A stretch of DNA of 64,000 nt from contig NC_079236.1 in the NCBI RefSeq assembly GCF_028502605.1, positions 2,232,001 through 2,296,000 on the forward strand, in the 5' to 3' direction. Of the stretch, positions 52,161-62,944 are shown piece by piece. Made by a program: the position numbers and the translations under genes. This stretch comes from Trichoderma breve (taxonomy: Eukaryota > Ascomycota > Sordariomycetes > Hypocreales > Hypocreaceae). Within the stretch, counting starts at the first letter, position 1; each line of letters opens with the position of its first letter. The notes beneath the pieces were generated by a model that was given only the letters and a program-made list of their open reading frames with translations, had not been told where the DNA came from and did not search any database.

Positions 52161-55100
52161 ATTTTTATAAAGCTAATTTATTTATTTTAGTATTACGTAA
52201 GATAATACCTATAATAATAATACATTTATAAAGTCTTTTAAAGAAGCTTATAAAAAAGCTAATAATAAAGACTTTATAAATAATATTAGATATATAGCAT
52301 ATATTATGAATTTAATAGCCTAAGATATATTAAAAGATTATATATCTTCTATTTCTTCTAATTTACAATTATCTAATTATATAAATAATAATTTATATAA
52401 TTATAAAGAAGAAGAAGAAGAAGAAGAAGAAGAAGAAGAGGAAAATAATAATAATTCTTTTAATAGTAAGTTTTTTTTATTTATAATTATATTATTTATT
52501 TATTAATTTATTTAATAGATTTAATTTATTAATTACGTTGAATTATTTTATTAATTAAATATACCTAAGAGCTTAGTAACTTATTAAGTAAAGGGATATT
52601 AAAAGCTAAAAAAGATGAAAAAATTCCTGCTTTTTATAATAAAGAAAAAATTCCTTTAGGTAATTATTTATTATTCCTTTTTTTATTATTTATTTATTAT
52701 TTATTATTTATCTATCTTTATTAATTAATTTATTTTAATAAATAATATAACCTATTAGAATTTAATATTTTATATACTTAATATTTTAATTAATTTAAAA
52801 GAAGCTTTATTATATTATTATAATAATGTAATTAATAAAGAATTTAAAAAAGTAGGTTTTTATTATTTATTATTATTATATTATTATTTTATTTATTATT
52901 ATTATATTATTATTTCATTTATTATTATTATCTTATTATTTTATTTATTATTATTATATTATTATTTTATTTACTATTATTATATTATTATTTTATTTAT
53001 TATAAAGCTAATTTATTTATAATTATATTTTTCTAATTTTAAATAGGAAGCTTTAGAAGAATTAAGAACTATATTTCTTATTTTTCTGAAATCTTCTATT
53101 AAATTATAAGGTTAATTTTATATAATAATTCCAATAGCTTAATTATATATTTATAAAATAAATAATAAGCTAGAACTATTATATTTAAAATATACTAAAA
53201 AGCTTTATAATAATAAATTAGTAAATTATTTATTTATAATTTATTAATTATTATATATTTATTTTTACTTATTTTTATTAAGCTGCTTATTATTAGATTT
53301 ATACAAAAGCTATTAAATCTGGCCTTACTAAATTAGAAAAATATTTTCCTAGGAAAATAACTACTTCTAGTTTAATTTATTATAAGCCGTTTTTTTATAG
53401 TTTATTTTTAAATCCTCGATTTAAAAATATTCATTTTAAAAATAAAGGTTTATTATACTTTTTCCCTAATATTAATAATTCTATTTTATATTTATTAAAA
53501 ATAGAATATATAAGTATATTATTTATTTATTACTATTTAATTTTATTATTTATTATTTTATATTTATTATTTAACTAATATTATTATTATAAATCATAGG
53601 ATAAAATAAATAGCCCTAATATAACTAATAATAATATAGCTAATTTATCTTTTAATAAATTAGCTAACGATTTTAATTATAATAAGGTTATTAAAAATAC
53701 TAATAAAAATAATTTATCTAATTCTAATAAAGAATTTTATTTAGGCACTAATAGTAGTATTAATAATAAAATATCTTTATATTTAAAAGAAAATTATATA
53801 TTAGAAAATATAAGTTATTTATTTTATTATATACTATTTTATTATTATATTATTATTTATTATTTTATTATAATATTATTATTTACTATTTTATTATTAT
53901 TTTATTATTTTATTATTTTATTATTTGCTAATCATTTATTTTAATAAAATAAGCCTTTAAACTAGTGGAAGTCTAATACTAATAGATTTCCTATTTTATC
54001 TATTTTAGTAAGACGTTATTTAGCTATTCCTACTACTTTTGCTGCTATAGAAAGTGTGTTTTCTATTAGTAATAATATTATAACAAAGGCTAGGAATAAG
54101 TTAAATCCTAACCTAGTTTCTAAAATAATATTATTAAAAAGCTAGATAAAGGATTTTAGAGAGCTTAAAAATAAATACTTTAAAGAAAATAACTTAAATT
54201 AACTTATATAATTATTTTATTTATATAGTTTTTTTATTTAATTAATAAATATTATTTTATTATAAAATAGAAATATTTTTATAGTATAATTATAAAGATA
54301 TAATTATTAAAAAGTAAAAAAACGTAAAGTGTTTTTTTAGCTTAAAATAATACTAAAAATTTAATTATTTAAATTCTAGCTTTATAAAAGCTATTATAAT
54401 AAAAATAAATATAGTACTATAAAATATATATTATAATTATTATTATTCTATTTATAAGGCTTATATAATATATAAGCTTAATTAGCTATTTAAATAGTAA
54501 ATATTTTTATAATATAAAAGCGTTCTTTTAGCGTTAAATAATACTTAAAATTTTACTATTTAAATTACAGCTTTATTATAGCTTATATAATAAAAAGAAA
54601 AATACTATTATAAAATATAAATAATAAATATTATTATTTTATATTTTAATATAATATAATTATTATATTTTATTTAAATAAAAAAATAGTAGTTTTTTTT
54701 ATTAATGAATTTAGTAACGAATCGTTATTCATTAGTCGTTAACGAATAACGAATTCTATTCGTTTCGTTTTCTTTAACTAACTAACAAAACGAAGATTCG
54801 TTAACAAATAACGAAAGAAATTCGTTTCGTTTTCTTCAAGGCACTAACGAAACGAATCGTCACTAATTGGCAACCCTGATTATAGCGGATAAAGTAGTAA
54901 ATATTTTATTATTAAAGGAGGTTAATCTATTATTAAGTTAGCGTAAGTTTTTCTAATTTTAACTAATAGATAGTTTAATAATTATTATAGATATTTTTTA
55001 AGTTAAAATAGGTTAGGCCTTTAGTCTATAACTTTATAATATTATTTATCTCCTAGGTAAAAAAAGCTTTATATTATAATAGTAATTTCTTAATCTCCTT

Positions 55101-55620
55101 TTATACCTATATACGGCGGCAATAAACCTTATATATTAATAAATTAAGTAATATATTATAATTATAATAGCCTTTAGAAATTTAAAAAGTTTACTTTTAA
55201 TTTAACTTTTTAATAACAGAGGCTGTAAGTCTAAACCTATAGTTAATTTTTTCTATTACTATTTTCCTAATACTAGCTCCTTTAGGTAGGTACTTTATAT
55301 TATAATTATACTTAATAATATATTATATTAGTATTATTTTACTATTAATTTTAATTTTATTACCTAAGGACTTTTTAATAATTACAGCCTTATAGTTATA
55401 ATAAAATAGTTATAAAGTATTAAAAAACTTTTTAAATATATTATATTTTTATAATAGTAGTAGTAAAGGAATTTTATAACTAAAGCTTTTATTTTAATTT
55501 ATAATGGTTATAATTTTATTATGTATAATTATTTTATAAAAAAGTTTATTATTAATAATATTAAAAAAAGTTAAGATTATTATTAATAATATTAAGGAGG
55601 TTAAAGTTATTACTAATACC

Positions 55621-55815
55621 CAGGGTTGCCAATTAGTGACGATTCGTTTCGTTAGTGCCTTGAAGAAAACGAAACGAATTTCTTTCGTTATTCGTTAACG
55701 AATCTTCGTTTCGTTAGTTAGTTGAAGAAAACGAAACGAATAAAATTCGTTATTCGTTAACGAATAACGAATAACGAATCGTTACTAAATTCGTTACTAA
55801 ATTCGTTAATAAAAA
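55621..55815. repeat. 3' terminal region of C with CGTTAACG palindromes
   Basis: These bases carry the terminal CAGGGTTGCCAA followed by a dense set of TTCGTT / AACGAA words, including TTCGTTAACGAA. They are much richer in C, G and CpG than anything around them and occur in the same form at every end of the family, as expected for transposase binding sites. Confidence 0.7.
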
Positions 55816-55839
55816 AATACTATTTTATTATTTAAATTA

Positions 55840-56360
55840 AATATAATATAATAATATTTATTATTTATATTTTATAATAGTATTTTTATTTTTATTATAA
55901 TAGCTATAATAAAGCTATAATTTAAATAGTAAAATTTTAAGTATTATTTAGACCTAATATAACACTTTTACATTATAAAAATATTTACTATTAAAATAGC
56001 TAATTATCGTTATAAGCTTTGTAAACCTAACCTAGTATATTATAATAATTACTATTTATATTTTATAAAACTAGCTTTATTTTTATTATAATTGCTATAA
56101 TAAAGCTATAATTTAAATAGTAAAATTTTCAGTGCTATTTAGACTTAAAAGAACGCTTTTATATTATAAAAAAACTTACTATTAAAATAACTAATTTAAC
56201 TTATAAGCTATATATACCTTATAAATAAAACATTAATATTTATTATTTATATTTTATAATAGTATTTTTATTTTTATTATATAAGCTATAATAAAGTTAT
56301 AATTTAAATTATAAGATTTTTATTATTATTTTAATCTAAAAGAACGCTTTACGTTTTTTT
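55840..56360. repeat. Three tandem subterminal repeats, 3' side of C
   Basis: Three copies of an approximately 190-bp unit, each containing GCTATAATAAAGCTATAATT and a TTTTACTATTAAAATA-type word. They are inverted relative to the array at 60,840-61,440. Equivalent arrays have two copies in B and four in the split copy. Confidence 0.7.
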
Positions 56361-56474
56361 TACTTTTTAATAATTATATCTTTATAATTACACTATAAAA
56401 AAATTCCTATTTTATAATAAAATAACATTTATTAAATAAATAAAAAAACTATATAAATAAAATAATTACATAAG

Positions 56475-59400
56475 CTAATCTAAGTTATTTTCTTCAAAAT
56501 ATTCATTTTCAAGTTCTTTAAAATCCTTTATCCAGCTTTTTAATAATATTATTTCAGAAACTAGGTTCGGATTTAACCTATTCCTAGCCTTTGTTATAAT
56601 ATTATTACTAATAGAAAATACACTTTCTATAGCAGCAGAAGTAGCAGGAATAGCTAAATAACGTCTTGCTAAAATAGATAAAATAGGAAATCTATTACAA
56701 TTAGACTTCCACCAGTCTAAAGGCTTATTCTATTAAAATAAATAATTAGTAAATAATAAAATAATAATAAAATAGTAAATAATAAAATAATAATAAAATA
56801 GTAAATAATAAAATAATAAATAATAATATAATAATAAAATAGTAAATCATAATATAATAATAAAATAAATAACTTACATCTTCTGATATAGGATTTTCTT
56901 TTAAATATAAAGATATTTCATCATCAACACTAGTATTAGTGCCTAAATAAAATTCCTTATCAGAATCAGATAAATCATTATTATCAGTATTTTCAATAAC
57001 CCTATTATAATTATAATCGTCAGCTAATTCATCAAAAGATAAATTAGCTGTATTAATATTATTAATTATATTAGGGCCATTAACTTCATCCCGTAATCTA
57101 AAATAATAATATTAGTTAAATAATAAATATAAAATAATAAATAATAAATAAAATAATAAATAATAAATAAAATAATATATAATAAATAAAATAATATATA
57201 ATAAATAAAATAATATATAATAAATAAAATAATAAATAATAAATAATAAAAATAAATAACATACTTATTATATTCTATTTTTAATAAATGTAAAATAGAA
57301 TTATTAATATCAGGGAAAAAGCATAATAAGCCTTTATCTTTAAAATGAATATTTTTAAATCGAGGATCTAAAAATAAACTATAAAAAAACGGCTTATAAT
57401 AAATTAAACTAGAAGCAGTTATCTTCCTAGGAAAATACTTTTCTAATTTAGCAAGGCCAGATTTAATAGCTTTTGCATAAATCTGATAATAAGCAGCCTA
57501 ATATAAATAAATTAGATATAAATAAATAACTAAATAATAAATAATTAAATAATTAAATAATTAAATAATAAATAATTAACTTACTAATTTATTATTATAA
57601 AGCTTTTTAGTATATTTTAAATATAACAATTCTAGCTTATTATTTATTTTATAAATATATAATAAGGCTATTGGAATTGTTATATAAAATTGACCTTGCA
57701 ATTTAATAGAAGGCTTTAAAAAAATAAGAAATATAGTTCTTAATTCTTCTAAAGCTTCCCATTCAAAATCAGAAAAATATAACTATAAATAAATTAGCTT
57801 TATAATATAAAATAATAAAATAATAAAATTATAATATAATAAAATAATATAATTATAAAAACATACCCTTTTAAATTCTTTATTAATTGTATTATTATAA
57901 CAATATAATAAAGCTTCCTTTAAACTAATTGCAATATCAAGCATATAAAATGTTGAATTCCAACGGGTTGCGTTATCTATTAAAATTAATTAATTAATAA
58001 AGATAGATAAATAATAAATAATAAATAAATAAATAATAAAAAAACGAATAATAAATAAATAATAAATAATTACCTAAAGGAATTTTTTCCTTATTATAAG
58101 AAGCAGGAATTTTTTTATCTCTTTTAGCTTTTAATATCCCTTCACTTAATAAGTTACTAAGCTCTTGGGTATATTTAACTAATGAAATAATCCGCCGTAA
58201 TCGATGAATTAAATCTATAAAATAAATTAATTAATAAATTAATAAATAATATAATTATAATTATAATATAACTATAAATAAAAAAAACTTACTATTAGAA
58301 GATTTATTATTTTCCTCTTCTTCTTCTTCTTCTTCTTCTTCTTCTTCTTCTTCTTCTTCTTCTTCTTCTTCTTCTTCTTCTTCTTCTTCTTCATTATAAT
58401 TATATAAGTTATTATTTATATAATTAGATAAAGATAAATTAGAAGAAATAGAAGATATATAATCTTTTAGTATATCTTGGGCTATTAAATTAATAATATG
58501 TGCTATACATCTAATATCATTTATAAAGTCTTTATTAGTTGCTTTTTTATAAGCTTCTTTAAAAGACTCTATAAATGTATTATTATTATAAGCATTATCC
58601 CGTGTAATACTAAAATATATTAATTAGTTATATAAAAAATAAATAATAATAATAATATAATAATAATAATAATAAAATAAATAATTACCTAAATAGATTA
58701 TTTAAATCTAGTAAATAAGGAAAAGGTTCTAAAGCCTTTTTAAATTGCTGAAATATATATATTCCAGTATGGCTTTCTAAAAGCTCTTTAAATCCTATAA
58801 TTAAATTAGCTATTAAAATAATAATAATAATAAAATAATAATAATAAAATAATAAAAATAAAATAAATACCTATAAGCTTATATTTTAATTCGAATTCCT
58901 TATTAATAAAAATAAGGACTATTCCTAGATAGGAATTTTGGTTATTTGAAGTCCAAATATCAAAGGTTATAGAAAAAGTGCCATTAGACTTTAAATTAGC
59001 TTCAATATGCAAATTTAAATCTAATAAAGCCTTATTATAATTATCATTTAATATTTCACGAATATTAGTTCGATTAATTATAATATGGTTACTAATAAAA
59101 ATATAGTTAGTTATTTAATTATAAATAATAATAGCATAAATAATAAAATAAAATAGATAATAAAATAAATAATAATAAAATAATAAAATAAATAATAATA
59201 AAATAATAAAATAGATAATAATAAAATAATAAAATAAATAATAATAAAATAATAAAATAGATAATAATAAAATAATAGAATAAATAATAATAAAATAATA
59301 AAATAAAATAATAGAATAGATAATAATAAAATAATAAAATAATAAAATAAATAATAATAAAATAATAACTTACTTATTATAAAAAGATAAAAGGCTATTA

Positions 59401-60421
59401 AATGAATTTGAAGATATAGCATTAAAAGAGATATTATTTTCAATTAAAAAAACTAATATCTTATGCAAAGCTTTATCTTTATTAAATTCGTTATTAATAA
59501 CCTTTGACTTTTTATTTTGCATATTTAAATTAAATAAAGAGTCATGCGTTAAAGGTGTAACATCGGCTTCTAAAAGTAAGTTATTAATAATCAAATTATA
59601 ATAGCCAGTTATAAAGAGTTATTAAGTAAATTATTAATTAATAAAATTAATTAACCCATCTAGCTTTAAGTTGCTAAATGTCCCGACTAGTTATTATAAT
59701 TATAATATTATTATTATTATAACTTATATATAATAAAATAATTATAATTATTTATAATTAAATTATTATATTTATATTATAATAATAAAAATATTATAAT
59801 TATAATAAAACTAGAAGTTCTATTAAATTAATTAAAAGAATAAAATAATAACTTACTTCTTTTTCTAATCTTTTCAGATTCCTTATTATAAGCTATAAGG
59901 GGGTGTTTTGATTGGTAGTGACGGGCTAGATTCGATGATTTAAAGCCTTTTAGTTGATAAATAGCTTTAAATTTACAACTAGTAATTAATTAATAAAATA
60001 AATAATAAGATAATAATAAAATAATAATAAAATAAATAATAAAATAATAATAAAATAAATAATAAGATAATAATAAAATAAATAATAAGATAATAATAAA
60101 ATAAATAACTAACGTTGTGCAGCGTATTTCCATTTCCCGATCTTTTCCTAATTTAATAGGTAATAATTCCCGTGTAAATAGGTTATTTTGAAAGATATAA
60201 ATTTTCGAATCCTTATTTTCTTCTAATTTAAATTCAGGCTTATTATAAATAGAATCGCTAGTTATACTAGCTTCATCATCTATAATAGACGAATTTAAAT
60301 GTAAAAAAGGATCAGAATCAAGGTTATTATGAATAAGTGGTGGTTCCGAATTTAAATCAGTAGCTTCATAAGCTTCTTCTTCAAAATCGTCAATTTCTTC
60401 ATATTCATAATCAGAATCCAT
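56475..60421 (-). CDS. hAT-family transposase, apparently intact
   Basis: Twelve exons: 60421-60114, 59978-59857, 59569-59374, 59091-58871, 58809-58689, 58609-58293, 58214-58074, 57976-57867, 57782-57585, 57497-57265, 57097-56878, 56729-56475. They sum to 2,442 nt (813 residues) with every intron GT-AG and no stop. In order: an acidic N-terminus; a BED-type zinc finger with C101, C104, H123 and H128, completed only by splicing of intron 1; the first catalytic Asp in FDIWTS (about 253); the second in TRDNAYNN (about 327); the CxxH of RCIAHIINL (357-360); a 27-Glu run (58392-58312) between; DNATRWNST and LDPRFKN; and the catalytic Glu in AAIESVFS (about 764) within the C-terminal dimerisation region. 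The enzyme would cut and paste elements with CAGGGTTGCC ends. Codon use is strongly A/T-ending, unlike the genes at 1-24 kb. Confidence 0.88.
58312..58392 (-). repeat. (GAA)n coding microsatellite, poly-Glu tract
   Basis: Twenty-seven in-frame Glu codons (26 GAA-type units with one GAG) in exon 6 of transposase C. The same place in B has 12. The tract probably forms an acidic linker between catalytic blocks and is free to vary in length. Confidence 0.9.
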
Positions 60422-60529
60422 TATAAAGAAGTGTTATTATAATAAAAAAACTGTTGTTATAATAAATAGAAATAAAAAAAACTATAAAGGAAAACGGTCA
60501 ATTATATAGATAATTTAATCTTATGATAA

Positions 60530-60800
60530 TTAATAATAAATCATATAATAAAAATAAATCAGACTATAGGTCATACAATAAATCATACAATAAAAATAAA
60601 TCAGACTATAAGTCATACAATAAATCATACAATAAAATAAATCAGACTATAAGTCATACAATAAAAATAAATCATCTAATAAATCATACGATAAATTATA
60701 CAATTTATTTTTATTATATATAACTTCGTATTTTTATAATTTATTATATTTTTATTATATGACTTATCGTATGATTATCATACGATAAATCATACGATAA
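60530..60800. repeat. Leader minisatellite of hAT C
   Basis: Repeats of about 50 bp built from AAATCAGACTATAAGTCATA and AATAAATCATACAATAAA words lie just upstream of the transposase start. They end in the inverted repeat TATCGTATGATTATCATACG. B retains only the innermost copy. The array may be part of the transposase promoter or a hairpin-forming leader; the short plus-strand frame at 60,523-60,723 is a by-product. Confidence 0.65.
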
Positions 60801-60839
60801 ACTATATTATATATTTACTATAGATTTATAATATTTATT

Positions 60840-61440
60840 ATTTATATTTTATAATAGTATTTTTATTATTATTATATAAGCTATAATAAAGGAAATATTT
60901 TAATAGTAAATTTTATTTTATGTAAAAGCGTTCTTTTGGCTTTAAATAATACTTAAAATTTTACTATTTAAATTATAGCTTTATCATAGCTTATATGATA
61001 AAAATAAAAATATTATTATAAAATATAAATAATAATTATTATAATATAATAGGTTAGGTTTATATATCTTATAGCTATAATTAATTATTTTAATAGTAAA
61101 TATTTTTATAATGTAAAAGTGTTATTTTAAGTTTAAATAATACTTAAAATTTTATTATTTAAATTATAGCTTTATTATAGCTTATATAATAAGAATAAAA
61201 ATAGTTTTATAAAATATAAATAATTATTAATATAATATAGTAAATTAGGTATATAAAGCTTATGACTATAATTAATTATTTTAATAGTAAAATTTTTTAT
61301 AATATAAAAGTATTATTTTAGGTTTAAATAATATTTAAAATTTTACTATTTAAATTACAGCTTTATTATAGCTATTATAATAAAAATAAAAATAGCTTTA
61401 TAAAATATAAATAATAAATATTATTATTTTATATTTTAAT
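60840..61440. repeat. Three tandem subterminal repeats, 5' side of C
   Basis: Three units of about 190 bp, each with AAAATTTTACTATTTAAATT followed by an AGCTTTATTATAGCTTATAT-type word, and each carrying a GTAAAAGYGTT-like core. They mirror the 3' array in inverted orientation. Confidence 0.7.
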
Positions 61441-62164
61441 ATAATATAATTACTATATATAATTTAAATAAAAAAATAGTATATTTTTAACTAACGAAAT
61501 TAGTAACGAATTTAGTAACGATTCGTTAACGAATATAATTCGTTATTCGTTAACGAATAACGAAAAAAAATTCGTTTCGTTAGTTAGCTGAAGAAAACGA
61601 ACGAAATTCGTTATTCGTTAACGAATAACGAAGAGTTATTCGTTAACGAAACGAATAACGAATAACTACTAACGAATTTGGCAACCCTGCTAATACCCTA
61701 AAAGTTATTTATAAAGCCGTTAAACTAAGGGAAGCTGTTTATAATATTATTAAGGAAGTTATTAACGTAGGAAATACTGCCTTTTATTATAATTTTTATT
61801 AAAATTAGTAAATTTAAAGAAGTATAATATATTATATATTAATTCTATATATACTACGGCCTAGTATTATATTTTAGTATAGCGGGCTAGGATTTGCTAA
61901 ACCTTACTATAATAGGCTAGACTAGGTAGGAATACTACCCAGATAGTAAAAATCTACCGCCCGGATAGTAATACTCTATATAAATTCTTTAATTTATTAT
62001 ATATTTTATAAATATATAATAATATAATAGGAATTATAATATAAAGCTGCTTTTATAATTTAATAGAAGGCTTTAAGAAAATAAGAAATATAGTTTTTAA
62101 TTTTTCTAAAGCTTCCTATTTAACATTAGAAAAATATAACCATAAATAAATTAAATTAGCTTTA

Positions 62165-62271
62165 TAAAATAAAATAATAAAATAATAAAATAATAAAATA
62201 ATAAAATAATAAAATGATAAAATAATAAAATAATAAAATAATAAAATAATAAAATAATAAAATAATAAAAT
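62165..62271. repeat. 8-bp tandem repeat in intron 8 of the split transposase
   Basis: About thirteen copies of AATAAAAT, with one G substitution, fill the intron where copy C has an irregular A/T intron of 84 nt. Confidence 0.85.
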
Positions 62272-62515
62272 ATACCTTTTTAAATTCTTTATTAATTATA
62301 TTATTATAATAATAAAATAAAGCTTCTTTTAAGTTAATAAAAACATTAAGTATATAATAAATTAAATTCTATTAAGTTACATTATCTATAAAAATTAGTT
62401 ATAAATAAATAAATAAAAAAGGAATAAATAATAAATAAATATCTAAAGGAATTTTTTCCTTATTATAAAATATGGGAATTTTTTTATCTCTTTTAGCTTT
62501 TAATATCCTATTACT

Positions 62516-62944
62516 CAGGGTTGCCAATTAGTAACGATTCGTTTCGTTAGTACCTTGAAGAAAACGAAACGAATTTTTTTCGTTATTCGTTATTCGTTAT
62601 TCTTCACTTTTATAGGCTGAAGAAAACGAAACGAAGGCATTTGTTATTAGTGACGATTCGTTAACGAAGGTAACGAATTTACTAATAGCTAGCTTAATAA
62701 AAAATATTATATAAGCAAATTATATATTTCTAAAAAGCTAGAAAACAGGGCTATAAGCCTGTATTTTTTGTTTTTTATACCTATTTTATTTAATTTACTA
62801 TTAAATAAATAAGATTCCTTCGTTATTTGCTTTCGTTAACGAAAAATTCCTTCGTTTCGTTAGTGCCCTGAAGAAAACGAACGAAATTCGTTATTCGTTA
62901 ACGAAACGAATAACGAATAACTACTAACGAATTTGGCAACCCTG
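62516..62944. mobile_element. Short non-autonomous hAT derivative (MITE) with perfect TSD
   Basis: This 429-base element starts CAGGGTTGCCAATTAGTAAC and ends CGAATTTGGCAACCCTG. It is flanked by CTATTACT on both sides (62,508-62,515 and 62,945-62,952) and interrupts exon 7 of the split transposase. Its interior has no protein and contains the small inverted repeat ACAGGGCTATAAGCCTGT near 62,744. The terminal 150 bases on each side are the CGTTAACG-rich regions of the full-length family, so the transposase of C should recognise it. Confidence 0.9.

Larger units (their letters stand above)
50165..54202 (+). pseudogene. hAT transposase pseudogene of element B
   Basis: The exons line up in order with the intact gene of element C. 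The start codon ATG has become ATA (50,165). CAA has become TAA (near 52,319) and TGG has become TAG (near 54,146). Many Gly, Glu and Asp codons have become Arg/Lys/Asn-type through G-to-A. Nearly all differences are C/T or G/A, as RIP would make. The acidic run has 12 Glu (52,408-52,443). Introns are filled by A/T minisatellites. It cannot make transposase. Confidence 0.85.
49569..54878 (+). mobile_element. hAT element B, RIP-inactivated
   Basis: B is 5,310 bases, with left end CAGGGTTGCCAAATTCG and right end ATTGGCAACCCTG, flanked on both sides by ATTATAGC (49,561-49,568 and 54,879-54,886). It lies in the opposite orientation to C. The transposase frame is plus-strand and broken. The left 455 bases are a complete short element fused directly to the truncated 5' region of B. 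The right end carries two copies of the approximately 190-bp subterminal repeat and a cluster of TTCGTTAACGAA-like palindromes. Confidence 0.85.
55621..61689 (-). mobile_element. hAT element C, structurally complete
   Basis: C is 6,069 bases and inserted in E. Its ends are CAGGGTTGCCAATTAGTGAC (left, the 3' end of the element) and, on the minus strand, CAGGGTTGCCAAATTCGTTA (right, the 5' end). It is flanked by perfect copies of CTAATACC (55,613-55,620 and 61,690-61,697), an 8-bp duplication typical of hAT. Inside it, in order from the right: palindromic CGTTAACG-rich terminus, three subterminal repeats, a minisatellite leader, the transposase gene on the minus strand, three inverted subterminal repeats, and the other terminus. 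It shows much less RIP-type damage than B or the split copy. Confidence 0.9.
47686..61976. mobile_element. Element E: class II transposon of unassigned superfamily, itself invaded
   Basis: The ends are inverted repeats beginning GAGTATTACTATCC. The left end reads GAGTATTACTATCCAGGCAG, the right end (minus strand) GAGTATTACTATCCGGGCGG, and both continue through an ACTATYYRGGYAGTATTCC block. The element is flanked on each side by TATATAAA (47,678-47,685 and 61,977-61,984). On both sides the flanking DNA is one hAT element that can be rejoined. After removal of inserts B and C with their duplications, E is about 2.9 kb (47,686-49,568, 54,887-55,620 and 61,698-61,976). I can recognise no transposase in it; frames are closed by RIP-type stops. 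Confidence 0.7.

Noticed and set aside
59111..59443. Minus-strand frame rich in Leu, Phe, Tyr and Ile, resembling membrane spans
   Set aside because: It is the microsatellite-filled intron 3 of the transposase read as protein; the exon ends at 59,374 with a clear GTAAGT donor.
60523..60723. Plus-strand frame of KSYNKNKSDY-type repeats
   Set aside because: Produced by the leader minisatellite of the hAT element; no start context or conserved features.
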